64,000 nucleotides of DNA, taken from NCBI GenBank assembly GCA_965243165.1, contig OZ251535.1, forward strand, positions 1,550,001 to 1,614,000. The letters run 5' to 3'. The DNA comes from CATQHD01 sp965243165. GTDB taxonomy: Bacteria; Actinomycetota; Acidimicrobiia; Spongiisociales; Spongiisociaceae. Below, in pieces: positions 8,106 to 23,100 of the stretch. The notes beneath the pieces were generated by a model. It saw only the letters and a list, made by a program, of their open reading frames with translations, did not search any database and was not told where the DNA came from. Positions within the stretch are counted from its first letter, which is position 1. Each line of letters begins with the position of its first letter. The translations under genes and the position numbers were made by a program.

Positions 8106-11100
8106 CGCCCAAGAAGGCGAGCGGATAGGCGGAGGAGGATAGAAGTTGTCGGCGGACGGCGGGTTGCCCGCCGGGGTTTCTCTGGCCGCCCGGCGGACCT
8201 GAACACCCTGGCCGAAGCTCATCCGCGCGCCTCTGAGATGAACAACCGGGGCCGGCGGAGCTTCGGCTTCCATCCGGTTGCCGATTTGTGTCACACCCCC
8301 CTGATACCTTGGGGCGGTACAGAAACCGCAGCCGGTCCGGATGCTGCGGTCATACAGAGGCCGCTCCGTCCAGAGCCGAGGGTTCCAAGGGAGGGGCGGT
8401 CGACCTGGCTGTGCCGAGGCGGATCGGGTGCCAGGGGGCGGCAGCGCGTCCTCTGTGTTCGAAGACGGTGGTTCGGAGGCGGCGGGGGCGGGAAACCCGG
8501 CGAAGCCGGGGCGGGGGGTGGAGAACGCGAAAAACGGTGTGCTGTTCTGGTTTGGCGCCAGTTTGAGAAGAGCCGATAGGCATAGGAGATAGAGGTCGTT
8601 GCTGGTCGGCGGGTTTTTCTGCCAGGCTTCGCCGTGAGGCCAAAGCATCCAAACAACCTGGTCAGCCCTATCCGCTCGTCCTCTAAAGCCTCTCCGCCGG
8701 GGCGGGGGGCTTGAGGCGAGAATGACCTGATCTGAGGAAAAGTACTACAGGCCGAGGCGGTTGATGCCGTCCAAGGCGGCGGTCACATAGGATTCGGCCA
8801 TCGTGGGGTGGCTGATGACCGCGTCCACGAAGTAGTCGATCTTGCCTCCGTAGGCCATCACCGCCTGCCCGATGTGGACCATCTCGGCGGCGCCTTCCCC
8901 CACGATATGCACTCCGAGCAGCTCCCGCGTGTCGTAGTTGAACAGCAGCTTGAGGAATCCGGCGTCCTCTCCCTTGACGATGCTGTTGACGTTCTCCCGG
9001 TAGTTGGCCTTGCCCACTTCGTAGGGGATGCCCGCATCGGTCAGCTCGGCCTCGGTTTTTCCGACCACCGCCACTTCGGGGATGGTCTTGATCATGTAGG
9101 GCATGAACTCCTGGTAGTAGTCGGTGGGAATCCCGAACATGTGGCGGGCGGCGGCCCGGCCCTGCATGCGGGAGGTCGAAGCCAGGTCGGGGAAACCTAT
9201 CACCCCCCCCGCCGCGTATACGCCCTCCACCGCGGTCTGGTAGTTCTCGTCCACGGCCAGCCGCCCCCGGTCGTCGGGTTCCAGCCCCGCCGCCTCCAGG
9301 TTCAGCGACTCGGTGGCGCCGGTCCGCCCCACGCAGTAGAGCACCGCATCGGTCAGTATCTGCTTGTTGCTCTCCAGCATGACCCGCACCCGGTTGCCCC
9401 GTTCGTCCACGTAGTACTCGATGTCGAACACCGCCTCGTTGAGCCGCAGGGTCACGCCGTTCTGGCGCAGGTGATAGGCGAGCACGTCTGTGACTTCTTC
9501 GTCCATGAACGGCAGCAGGCGGTTCTTGCGGTCCACCAGCGTCACCCGCACCCCCAGCGCCGCGAACGTGCCGCAGTATTCCAGCCCCACCGCCCCGGCG
9601 CCCACCACCACCAGCGTGCGGGGCAGGTCGGACATGTCCATGACCTGATAACCCACCAGGATCAGCCGCCCGTCGGCATGCACCACCGGAGGGTGGGTGG
9701 CGTCGGTCCCCACCCCGATGACCACCTTGTCGGCGGTGACCGTGCGGTTGGTCTTGCCGCCGTCGGAGGCGAGGTTGATGGTGTGGCGGTCGATGAAGGA
9801 AGCCTCCGCCGTTATCAGCTCCACCCGGTTGCGCACGAGCTGGCTGCGCAGGATGTGGATGTGCTGCTGGGAGACGTATTGGTTGCGCACCATCAGATCG
9901 CCCAGGGTGATGTTCTGCTTCACCGCATACGACTCGCCGTAGATGGCCCGTTCCCGGTAGCCGGTGAGATGCATCACGGCCTCGCGCAGGGTCTTGCTCA
10001 CCCCGCCGCTGCTGACGTTGACCCCGCCGATCTCCGGGTACTTCTCGATCATGAGCACCCGCTTGTCGAGCTCGGCGGCCTGGAGGGCCGCCCCCTGTCC
10101 GGCCGGACCTGATCCGATCACCGCCATGTCATAGTCGTAATTCGCCATCGGCCGATCCTTTCGCGCCGCTCATCGATCATGAGGCGGTTGGCCCCTCCGC
10201 CCCGATGCCCGCAGGCCTGCGGGGTCCTCATGATATACCTCGCGCGGCGGCTTCTCGGCGCGGTGAAACCTCCGCCCGGCCCGTCTGGATCTCCTGCCGG
10301 CTCGAGGCGGCGGCGGGCGCCCGCCTTCTTTGACGACATACTGTCGCATACACGAAGGGTGACAGGTCGAACTACCAGGTCAAAGCATAGGTTCTGTCCA
10401 TCGGGCCGGCGGATGGGGCGGTTGGCGCCCGGGGCGGTCTGAGCCGGCCGCCTGCCGTTCCTGGTTTCACTATGCGGCACCGTTCCGCAAGGCGGCGCCG
10501 CAGAAGCCTGAACTTTTTGCGACAGAATGTCGCATCCAACGAAGGAACGATGCAAACCCCCAGTTCAGAGCCATGTTACCCCCCCCCCCCCCCCCGGCTT
10601 GACAAACGGCCGTTTGGGTGTAGACTGGAGTCGACTCGAGGTCGGAATCTTGCACGGGCGGGATCTTGCGAAGGCAAGGGCAGTATCGGCCAAGGACGAG
10701 GAGGAACTTTCACGCGTGTCGGATGTGTGCTGTGTTCGAGCGGCCGGGTTGTTGTCCGAAGGCATCTTCTCGGTCGTTTTTCGCGCCCTGCCAGGCCGGA
10801 CCGATGGGATGGGACGGTATGAACGACCCTAGCCGCCGGGGGCGGCGCCCGGTCTGTTGCCGCACCGGGGCAGTTCGCGGAGCGGACGCAGCCGGATCGC
10901 CGCCGGCGGAGGGCCGCCCAGACTCCTTTTCTGGTCTCGAGAGTTTGTTCGAGCTCAGGAGCACACGGTGATCAGGACGGGCCGCCCCCTTCGGGTCACT
11001 GCTGCGGTTTCTCTGGTCACCGCATTTCTGATGGTTGCCTCGGTCGGGGCGCAGTCAGAGGTGCTCGCTCCGCCCCTCTCCGTTCCCGCCGGCGAACAGC

Positions 11101-14100
11101 CGGATGCCGGCCAGAGCGGCGGCGGACAGGAGAGCGGTGACCCCGGCGGTGATGACCAGGCCGGCGGCGGAGCAGAGGAAAGCGGCGGTGATGAGGGCGC
11201 CGGGGGCGACGGTGATCAGGCGGGCGGCGGCCAGGGCGGCCGAGGTGAAGATGAAACCAGCGGAGGCGGCGGTTCCGGCGGCGGAGACGATCAGAACGCC
11301 GGGGATGATGACCGCGATGAGGGCGATGAGGATGACGGTGAAGACGGGGATGAGGATCACGGCGGCGGCGATGGTGACGGCGGTGACGGCGGCGGGGGCG
11401 GCCGCGGCGGTGAAGGCAGCGATGGAGGCGGGGGTGAAGGGGGCTCAGGAGAGGGCGGCGCGCCCGCGGCAGGCGGTGAACAGGGCAGTGATGACGAAGA
11501 GGACGCGGACGAAGAAGAAAGCGATGGGGATGAGGGTGAAGGGGATGACGAGGGCGAGGGGACGGCCGGCCCGGTTTCCATCATCCTGAGCGTGGACACC
11601 GATCCCGAGGCCGAGGGCGCCCAGACCGATGTGATAGAAGGCTTGGCCGCTCAGGTAACCGTAACCGCCGCCTTCCCGGAAAGCGCCGAAGCTTTAGGCG
11701 CCGACGCAGTGGTAACGGTGTCGGTCGCCGGCGGGGGCGGCGGGGGGGAGGCCGAGGCCGGGGACTTCACCCCCGTCGACAGCTTCGAGGTAACCATCCC
11801 GGCCGGGCAAACCAGCGGCCGGGCCGAGTTCACCTTCGAGGCCGCCGCCGACGGGATCGAGGAAGGACCCGAGACGGTGGAGGTAACCGGATCGACCGCC
11901 GCCGGGATCGCCGAGGTGACCGGCGCCGCTTTGACCATCGTCGACCTGCCGGCCCCCGAAATAGTCGTCTTCACACCGCCCGCTCCGCCCGGCGATCCGA
12001 TCGTCTCCGCCCGGCAGCAAGGCTCGGCAACCGCCGTGAACCTGAGCGTGGACACGCAGACCGACTCGGGAGAACAGGATCACGTGGACGAGGGCAGCAC
12101 CCGGACGGTTACGGTCAAAGCGGCGGTGCCGGACGGGGCGGCCGCGCTGACCTCCGCCGCCGCCTTCACGGTTTCCATCGCCGCCGACACGGCCGAGAGC
12201 ACCGATTTCACCGCGCCCGCCTCTGTAGACGTGACCATCGCCTCCGGGCAGACCAGCGGTACGGCCTCCTTCAGCTTCACCGCCGCCTCCGACGCGATAT
12301 TGGAAGGGCCCGAAACGGTGTCGCTGAGCTCCTCGTTGAACGGTTATACGGTCAGCCCGGCCTCCCTGACCATCACCGATGAAGACGCACAGCTCTCGCT
12401 GGCGGCGGGCGTGTCTTCGGTGGGCGAAGGCGCCGGCGCCGCCGCCGTCAACCTGACCGTTGCCTTTCCCAACGCAACGACCTCGGAACTGGCTTCGGCA
12501 ACGCAAGTTTCCGTAACCGTCTCCGGCGACGGCGCCGAAGCCGGAACCGACTTCGCGAACATATCCGACTTCACGGTGTCGGTGGCGGCCAACGCGTTGA
12601 GCGGTTCCGGGTCGGCAACCCTGACCCCCGTCGACGACGTGATCCACGAGGCGGGCGCGGAGCGGGTTAAGTTCACCGGCGCGCTGTTCGGACACACTGC
12701 CGAAGCCCTGGTCGCCATCACCGACGACGACGCCGCCCCTGCGGTCATCGACCTGTCGGTGGACACCAGCGCCGACCCCGGGGAACAGACCTCGCTGTCC
12801 GAAGACGCCGGCGCTTCGGCGGTAACGGTTGCCGCCGAGTTCTCCTCCGGCACCGCGGTCGAGACGGACACCGTCCTGAGCCTGCAGACGTCGCATTCGA
12901 GCACCGGTGCCTTCACCCTGACCATCCCCAAGAACCAGGTGCGGGGAACCGCCTCCGTGACCGTCACCCCCGTCGACAACAACATCGCGGGCGAAGCGCC
13001 GCAGACCGTCTCGGTCAGCCTCCAAGGAAGCTCCTCCTACACGGTCAACCAAGCGGCCTTCACCATCGAAGACGACGAAGAAGCGGTGATCAACCTGCGC
13101 CCCATCAGGTGCCTGGGTCAGGGCAACGATCCGAACGGCCTAGGCGAGAGGGACAACGCCGAACATTCCGTTTGCTTCGGCATCCTCGGATCCCTGCCCG
13201 CCGGAACCTACACCGCCGGGCCGGTCACGGTCAGCGACCTGACGTTCACCGGCACCGCCTCTCCCTCGATCGACTACACCGCGCTCTTCCGCAGAGAATC
13301 GAGGGGACCCCGGAACGAAATAACCTTCATAAGATCAGCCAACACCCAGCACACAGCGGCGCTGTTGGACATCACAACGGTCGAAGACGCGGCGGCCGAG
13401 GGCGTCGAGACGATCGTGATCGGCGGACGGGCCAACGCAGGGTTCAGGGTGCGTCCTTTCGCTATTCGCCTCTACGACAACGACCATTCGGCCGGCGGCA
13501 TCGATCTGATGGTGGACGCGTCCGGTATAGACGGCATCCAGCCCAGCGTCATCGAAGGGTCCGCCGGCCAACGGGTGACGGTAACCGCCGCCTACTCGAA
13601 CGGGGCCTCCCGTACCTCGGCCGCCGAGGTCACCGTGTCGGTGGCGGGGGCCGCCGGCGCCTACGGGGCCGAAGCGGAGGACTTCACCGCGGTGAGCGAC
13701 TTCACCGTAACCATCCCCGCCGGCCAGTCCAGCGGTTCCGCAACCTTCGACCTGACCACCGTCTCCGACACTCTGGTAGAAGGGCCCGAAGATCTGGCTG
13801 TTACCGGTACCGCCACCGGTTTCACCGTCAACGGGGCGGTTGTCATCATAGACGACGACGACACCGTCCCGACCGTCAACTTGAGCGTGGATACGCAAAC
13901 CGCGTCCGGCGATCAGGATTATATGGACGAAGGAACATCCCGGACGGTTACGGTCAAAGCCTCCGTGCCTTACGGAGCGGTAGCGTTGCCTCTAACAACT
14001 CTTTTCAGGGTTGTCATCGCGGCCGCCTCGGCCGAAGCCGCCGATTTCACCGCCCCGGACGCAGTGAATGTGACCATCCCGGCCAACCAGAAAAGCGGCT

Positions 14101-17100
14101 CGACCACGATCACTTTCAGCGCCGCCTCCGACACGGTGCTCGAAGGGCCAGAAACGGTGTCCTTGACTTCTTATCTGAACGGATACATCGTCAACCCCGG
14201 CTCGATCACCATTCGCGACCAGGACTCTCAGTTCCGGTTGGGCCTGAGCACAACTGCCGTGTCGGAAGGCGGCGGCGCTGCTCCCGTCACCCTTGCTGTT
14301 GAGTTTCCCAACGCGGTGAGCTCCGAACTCACTTCCGAAACCCAGGTGGCGGTCACAGTTGCCGGAGACGGCGCCTCCGCCGGAGTTGATTTCGAGAACA
14401 TCGCCGACTTCACCGTGCCGGTGGCAGCAGGCGCTGTGCGGGGATCCAAGACAGTCACCCTCACCCCCATCGACGACTCGATACACGAGGCCTCCGTCGA
14501 ACAGGCCCGGTTCACGGCTTCGGTGTTCGGTCAAACCGCCCAAGCCGGGGTCACCATCAACGACAACGACCCGGCGCCCACCGTCATCGACCTGACGTTG
14601 GACGCCGGCGCCGATCCCGGGTTGCAGACCTCCATCGCCGAGGACGGCGGCGCGACCACGGTAACGGTAACCGCCGCGTTCGCCTCCGGGATTGCGGTCG
14701 ACTCCGACACCAAGGTGAAGTTGTCGATCCTGGGTAAAACAGCCTCCATACCTATTGGTTTCAGTCCCGGGGACTACAACCTGGTGGGTCATTCAGCGGA
14801 TTACTCGGTGACGATCCCCAAGGGGCAGGTGCGGGGAACGAATACTTTCCGGATCCGCCCAACCGACGACAATGAGATCGAAGGGCCGGAAACGGTCGAA
14901 GTCAGCCTTCGAGGAACCTCCACTTACACGGTCAACCCGGCGCTGCTCACGATCGAGGACGACGAACCGGCGGTCGTCAACCTGTCAGCCCGGGCCGTCA
15001 AATGCCGACCGACCGACTCCTCTCCCAACTCGAACCGTCTGAGCGAAGGGGACTCCATGGTTTGCTTCGAGGTGTCCGGCGCCTTCCCCGCCGACGTGTT
15101 CCCGGCCCGCCCCGTAACGGTGCGAGATCTGACCTTCACCGGCGGCACCGCCGCTCACGGAACCGATTTCACCACTGCTTTTCCGGTTACCGGCAGGAAC
15201 TCGGTCGTCCTGGACAGAGGAAACCCCACCCCGGTCACCGCCGCCCGGGTGGACATCATGGCGGTGGACGACACCTCCATGGACGAAGGGATCGAGACGA
15301 TAGTGATCGAGGGCCGGGCCGACGGTTACACGGTCCGCCCCGTTGCCGTCCTGCTCTTCGACAACGACGGCTCTCCCAACAGCATCAACCTCTCGGTGGA
15401 CGCCGACAGCTCGTTGGACGGCGCCCAGCCCAGCCTCGAAGAAGGGGCGAGCAGCCGGGCGGTTACCGTCTTCGCCTACTACGCGGTCAGCGTTGCCCGC
15501 CCTACGGCCACCACGGTAACCGTTTCGGTGGCCGCGGCAGGAGGAACCCGCGGCGCCGAAGCCAATGACTTCACCCCGGTGTCCGACTTCACCGTGACCA
15601 TCCCGGCGAACAATACCTTCGGTTCCGGGAGCTTCAACCTGACCACCGCCTCCGACGAGCGGGTGGAGGGCGCCGAGGACCTGGCGGTGTCCGGCGCAGC
15701 CTCCGGTTTCACCGTCAACGGGGCGGTGGTTACCATCGAAGACGACGACGCTCCTCCCGCCATAGCCTTGAGCGTCGACGCGGACGATGCCGTCGTCGGC
15801 GCCCAGTCGAGCGCAGGGGAGGGGTCGGCCGCCAAGACGGCGCGGGTAACCGCTTCCGTGCCGGGCGGCAAGACCTTCGAGTCGGCGGTGTCGATCACGG
15901 TGTCGGTGGCCGGCGCCGGAGGGGCGGACGGGGCGGAGGCGGCCGACTTCGCGGCGGTTGCGGACTTCACGTTGACCATCGCGGCCGGGGCGTCGAGCGG
16001 TTCGGCCACCTTCAGCCTGGATCCGACCGAGGACGACTACGCCGAAGGCGCGGAGAAAATAACTATTTCCGGCGCCGCCGATATCGGCGGGGTAAGGGTA
16101 ACGAGCACCTCGGTGGAGATAACCGACAACGACGATCCGCCGGCCGCGGTCGGGCTGAGCGTGGATCTGGACGGCAACACCCCGGGGGACCAGGACACGA
16201 TCGGAGAAGGGGACGCGGCGGCTTCGGCAACGGTCACCGCCAAGCTGCCGGACGGCGCCAAGACCTTCGAGTCGGCCACGACCATTACGGTTACAGTATC
16301 AGGGGAAGGAACAGTCGGCAAGGCGGAAACATCTGATTTCTCCACCGACCAAACCAACAACACCTTCGATATAACGATCCCTGCCGGCGCCCGCTCCGGG
16401 TCGGCGGCCTTCACCCTCACCATCACCGATGACGAGGTGGCAGACGTTACCCCGGAAACCATCACCGTGTCCGGCGTTTCCGACCGCTCCGGCTTGGCGG
16501 TTACCTCCGGCGGCATCACCATCAACGCCGACAACGAAACCGCCCGCCCCGACTCGATCGTCCTGAGCCTGGACATGGACTCCTCGACCCAGACGGTGGA
16601 GACCGGCGTGGACGAGGGCGATGTCAAGACGGTGAGGGTGACCGCCGCCTTTCCAGCCTCCGCCGATACGCTGGAGACCGACACCGCGGTGTCGGTCTCT
16701 TTGAGCGCCGGCGGGGCGGCCACCGCGGAGGCAAACGATTTCTCCACCGACCAGACCAACGACACCTTCGAGGTAACAATTCCCGCCGGCGCCCGCTCCG
16801 GGTCGGCAACCTTCACCCTGACCGCGGCCGACGACGATCTGGGCGGCGAAGGCGCGGAGACGGTGACCGTATCCGGCGCCACCGCCGCGTCCGGGTTCGG
16901 CGCCATCCCGTCGACCTCCTTCGACATCGCCGACGCGGACGATGTCATGGTGGCTCTCCATGTCGATATAGACACATCCACCCGCGAAAGCGATCGGAAC
17001 GTGAACGAGGGAGGCGGCCCCTATACCGGAGTGCGGGTCCGGGCCCTCATAAAACCGCCTCCGGAACCCAGCGACCCGCAGGTTCTGTTCGAGTCGGACG

Positions 17101-20100
17101 CCGCCTTCACGGTGCAGATCACCGCCGGCGGGGCGGCCACGGCGGAGGCAGGCGATTTCTCCACCGACCAGACCAACAACACCTTCGGCATCACCATCCC
17201 GGCGGGCAGCCGGCAAGGTGACGCGACCTTCACGTTGACGGTGGTCGACGATGCCTTCTACGAGGGGACGGAGACGCTCATCGCATCCGGTGCCACCGCG
17301 GTCCCCGGGGCAACGGTCGCAGAGGGCGCCGCCAACTCGGTCATCAACATCATCGACAACGAGGCCCGGCCTTCCGTAAGCCTGGCCGTGGACACCGACC
17401 TAGGCGTCCTGGGCGACCAGAACTACATGCCCGAAGGGGTAGAAAACCGAAAGGTGAAGATAACCGCCTCGTTGGCGGACGGCTCGGCCGAGCGGGAGTC
17501 CGATATGACGGTCAACATCATCGGCTTCACCTCCGCGGATTACAGCATCACCCCATTGGAAGACGGTTCGTTGTCCTTCACCATTCCCCAGGGATCGAAC
17601 CAGGGTTCTGGATACCTGCTGTTGACCACAGGCGAAGACGCCATCACTGAGGGGCAGGAGACCTTCAACATAACCGGGTATGTGACCGGGTTCGCAGACA
17701 GCAACGGCCTTACCTACTGGGCCTCCCCGGTTGCGGTGACCATCGACGACAACGACAACCCGACCGTCATCTATCTGCGGGTGGATCTGGACTCCGAGCA
17801 GTCCGGCGATCAGAAAACGGTTGCGGAGGGAGCGACCGCCGAGGCGGCGGTGACCGCCTCCCTGCCGGCAGGGAGCTGGGGCCTGGCGGCGAGCCGGTCG
17901 GTTTCGGTTTCGCTGCACGGAATGGGCGGCGCCGGGATGGCGGAAGCCACCGACTTCGTCTCGATCACCCCGTTCGACGTGACCATAGGGAGCGGCGCAG
18001 TCTCCGGATCGGGGAGCTTCAGCCTGCAGATAGTCGACGACAACGTGGCGGATGTGCTGCCGGAATTGCTGACCGTAAACGGTAACGCATCCGGGTACAC
18101 GGTGCGCAGCGACTACATCGGCATCGACCGAGACAACGACTCCTTCCCCGCCGTCGACCTGAGCGTCGACATAGACAGCAACACCCCCGGCAATCAGAAC
18201 ACCGCGGCCGAAGGAGAAGACCCCAGGGTGACCGTATCCGCCGCGGCCTCCGGCGGGTCGGCGTTGGAAGAAAACATGAACTTGACGGTGTCGGTGTCGG
18301 GCGCCGGGGGCGCCGGGCAGGCGGGGCCGGAAGACTTCGACGCAGTGGCCGACTTTACGCTCACTGTTTCCAAAACCGGCCTCACCGGGTCGGCCGCCTT
18401 CGATTTGGCAGGCACCGACGACAACGTAGCCGGGGAAGGCGCCGAGACGATCTCCGTCACCGGAACCGCCCCCTATTCAGGGGTGACCGTGAACGGCGCC
18501 GAAATCAGCATCACCGACGGGGACCAGGCCCCCACCGTCATAAACCTGAGCGTGGACGCCGACGACGGCGCCGACGGCGTGCAGTCCTCGGTTACCGAGG
18601 GGGGGGCGGCTTCCACTGTCCGGGTTACCGCCTCCTTCTCGGACGGATCCGCGGTGCTGACAGCCAAGACCACGGTTCGGGTGTCGGTGTCGGGCGCCGG
18701 GGGGACCGGGCAGGCGGAGGCGGCCGACTTCACGGCGGTGAACAGTTTCGATGTGGAGATAGCGGCCGGGGCGTCGAGCGGTTCGGCCGCCTTCAGTCTG
18801 GCCTCCGTCCAGGACGAATATGCGGAAGGAAACGAGGCGGTCACGGTGTCGGGCGCCGTTTCCGGCTTCACGGTCAACAGCGCCTCGGTGACCATCGCCG
18901 ACGACGACGCCGCCCCGGCGTCGATCATCCTCGGCGTGGACGCGGACGACGGCACAGTCGGAACCCAGTCGAGCGTGGGGGAGGGGTCGTCCGCCAAGAC
19001 GGTGCGGGTAACCGCCTCGCTGCCCGACGGCGCCAAGACCTTCGAGTCCAAGACGGTGATCACCGTGTCGGTGACGGGCGCCGGCGGGGCGGGGCAGGCC
19101 GAGGCGGCCGACTTCGCGGCGGTGAGCGATTTCAAGGTGGAGATAGCGGCGGGGGCGTCGAGCGGGTCGGCCACCTTCAGTTTGGATCCGACCGAGGACG
19201 ACTATGCGGAAGGCGCCGAGGACATCACCATATCCGGGTCGGCCGACCGAGCCGGGTTGAGCGTCACAGGAGCCGAGGTGGAGATCACCGACAACGACGC
19301 CGCTCCGTCCGCGGCGGCCCTGAGCGTGGATCTGGACGGCAATACCCAGGGGGAACAGGACACGATCGGGGAAGGAGACGCGGCGGCAACGGTTACGGTC
19401 ACCGCCGAGCTGCCGAACGGCGCCAAGACGTTCGAGTCCAAGACGGTGATAACGGTGTCGGTGTCGGGCGAGGGAACGGCCGGCAAGGCCGAATCCTCCG
19501 ATTTCTCCACCGACAAGACCAACGACCGGTTCGATCTGACCATCCCCGCCGGAGGGACGGAGGGGTCGGCCTCCTTCACCCTGACGATCACCGACGACGA
19601 TCTGGTGGACGCGGTGTCCGAGAAGATCACGGTGTCCGGCGCCGCCGACCGCACCGGCCTGGCGGTTTCATCCGACTACATCACCATCGACTCGGACAAC
19701 GACGCCGGCCCCGACACCATCAGCCTGGGGGTGGACACCTCCGCCGACTCGGGGACGCAGACCTCGGTCACCGAAGCTGCGGCTGCGCATCCGATAACGG
19801 TGTCGGCCGCCTTCCCCGACGGTTCCAAGGCCTACGAAGCCGAAACCGGCATCACCTTGTCGGCCGCGGCAGGCACCGCCGCCGCCGCCGATTTCAGCTT
19901 CGCCTCCGCCGACCCCTCCGATCCCTCTTTGGTGTTGACCATCCCGTCGGGGCGGCTGAGCGCGTCCGATGCAAGCAGTTTCCAGCTGACCGCCGTCGAC
20001 GACAACCTGGTGGAATCGGCGGAGACCCTCACCCTCGGCGGAACCGCGGCGGGGTTCACGGTCAACGGGGCAACCGTGACCATCACCGACAACGACGCGG

Positions 20101-23100
20101 CGCCGACCGCCATCGATCTGAGCGTGGATGTGGATTCGGAAACCACGGGTGACCAGACCGAGGTTACGGAAGGAGGTTCGGCGGCGACGGTGACGGTGAA
20201 GGCGTCGTTGGCCGGGTCCTCGGTGCTGCTCTCGGACACGGTGGTGAAGGTGTCGGTCACCGGGGAAGGAACGACCGGCAAGGCGGCGCCGGCCGACTTC
20301 ACCGCGGTCGCCAAGTTCGACGTAACCATCCCGGCGGGGCAGGCCAGCGGGACCGGGACGTTCACGCTTACCTTGACCGACGACGACACCGTCGAGGGCA
20401 ACGAGACACTGACCGTATCCGGGGTCACCGCCGCGGCCGGTTTCAGCACGGTGAACAGCGCCTCGGTGACCATCGTCGACGACGACTCCCCTCCGACCAG
20501 CATCGTCCTCACCCTCAATCCGTCCACCGTGAGCGAGGGCGCCGGGGCCACGATGGTGGACGTCACGGCCGCCTTCCCGTCCGGTTCGCCGGTTTTGGAG
20601 ACCGCCGTCTCGGTGGCGGTAACCGTGGCCGGCGGCACCGCCTCCTCGGGCTCCGATTTCACGGCGGTGCCCTCGTTCACGGTTACCATCGCGGCGGGGT
20701 CGGCCAGCGGGATGGGCACATTCACCCTCACGCCCGCGGACGACGCGGTGGCGGGGGAGGGGAAGGAGACGATTGCCGTGTCCGGGTCGGCGGCCGGCTA
20801 CACCTTCACCAACGCCGTCCTGTCCATCGCCGACAACGACGCGGCGCCGGCCAACATCGTCCTCACGGTGGACACCGACGGCGCGACCGACGGCGACCAG
20901 GCGGGCGTCACCGAGGGAGACAGCGCAGCCGCCGTATCGGTCAAAGCCGCTTTCCCGGACGGTTCCCCCGGCTTGGCCTCGGCCACCGCCGTTACGGTGA
21001 AGTTGGTCGGCGAAGCGCTCCCCCTGCCCCGAGTATGTCCTGACGATGAGGATGAGGATGAGGATGAGGATGAGGATGACTGCTTTACCGATGAGGATGA
21101 GTTGGTCTTCGGGCTGGCCAGAGGGAAGGTGATTCACAGCAACGGATACGACTACTCCACCGACAAGACCAACGATACGTTCACGATCACCATCCCCGCC
21201 GGGCAAACCAGCCAGACCGGTACCTTCACCCTGACCGTGGCCGACGACACCGCACACGAAGGGCCGGAGACCTTCGAGGTAACCGGCGCCGCCTCCGGGT
21301 TCACCTTCAACACCGCCCCCAAGATCACCATATCCGACAACGAGGTTTCTGGTATCAGCCTGTTCTTCAGCAACGACAGAGGCAACCGCCGGCCTGCCGA
21401 CAGTCCGTTCCCAGACTACGAGTATCTGAGGGAAGGAGTTCATGAAGACACCACGGTTCCCGGCTTTATGGGGTTCCCTCCGCCGACCCTGCCTTTCAAC
21501 ATATACCTGACCCTGAGTACGCCGGTAGGGCAGCAGTTCCTCGACATAACGGTGAGAACATCCGGGACGGCGGTCGAAGGAGCCAACACCGACACCTCCC
21601 GCGACTACGACCTGTTGTGGACGACCTATCCCCAAGGCACCATCAGCCACCTTTTCTCACCGGTCAGCCCGGTATTTCGATTCGGTCGGGGGCAGTCGGC
21701 CTACAACACCGGTCACAGCGTGGTAGCTCCGACCCAGGCCATCTTCGTATACGACGACAACATCGCCGAAGGCGACGAGATCATTACCTTCACCGGCCAC
21801 AGCAGCATCGGGGTCAGCAACTCCATATCCCTGACCCTGAAGGACAACGACACCGCGCCCACCGTCATCGACCTGACGGTGGACACCGACACCTCCACCG
21901 CGAACACCAAAGAGACCTCCCTGATGGAAGGGGCGGCCGCCGGGACGGTGAAGGTGACCGCCTCCTTTCCGGACGGCTCCGCGGTGCTGCCCACTCCCAC
22001 CGCGGTGGCGGTGTCTTTGATGGACAACACCGCCACCTCCCGCGACCACCTGGCGGTCAGCTCGTTCAACGTGATCATCCCCGCCCTGGCGGCCTCGGGT
22101 TCGGCCGAGTTCACCCTCGCCCTGGTCGACGACAAGATCGTGGAGGGCAGCGAAACCCTGGACGTGGGCGGGTCGCTCAGCGGGTTCACGGTCAACCCGG
22201 CCATGATCACCATCGTCGACAACGAAACCTCCATAGATTTGAGCGTGGACACCGACGGGAGCACCGAAGGCGCTCAGACCTCGGTGGACGAGGGGGCAAC
22301 CGACCAGACGGTTACCGTAACCGCCGCCTTCGACGCCGATTCCTCGGTGCTGACCGGGCCCACGACGGCGGCGGTGTCCGTGTCGGGCGGAGGCGCCAAC
22401 CCCGCCTCGGCGGGCGACTACACCGCGGTGTCCGATTTCACCATCACGATCCCGGCCGGCGCCGTGTCCGCCTCCGCGACGTTCGATCTGACCACCGCCT
22501 CCGACAACATAGCCCTGGAAGGATCGGAGACCTTGAGCGTTGCCGGAACCCTGACCGGCTACACCTTCACCGACGCGGCGGTTTCCATCGCCGACCTGAC
22601 GTCCCCGCCCTCCGGTCTGGTGTTCGAGGTGGACGCCGACACCAGCGCCAACGGAGCGCAGACCAGCGTCGCCGAGGGGGTGTCCGGCCGGTCGGTGGAG
22701 GTGACGGCCTCGCTGCCGTCCGGTTCCAACGTCTTGGCCCGCGATCTGACGATACCGGTCACGGTCGGGCCGGGAACCGCCGAAAGTACGGATTACTCGG
22801 TCAGCGGCGGTGCCTTCGACCTCACCATCCCCGCCGGCGGGACCAAGTCCAACACCAAGACCTTCACCCTCACCACGACGGACGACAGCGTGGTGGGCGA
22901 GGCCGATGCCTTGTCTGTGGGCGGTACGGTCACCTTGGCGGGGTCGACGTTGAGCGGCTCGACCCCGCTCACGATCAGCGATTCCGACACCGCCGCGATC
23001 GATCTGTCGGTGGACGCCGACAGCGGCGTCTTGGGCGCCCAGACGTCGATCGCCGAGGGGGTGTCTTCTCGGTCGGTGGAGGTTACGGCGGCGGTGGCGG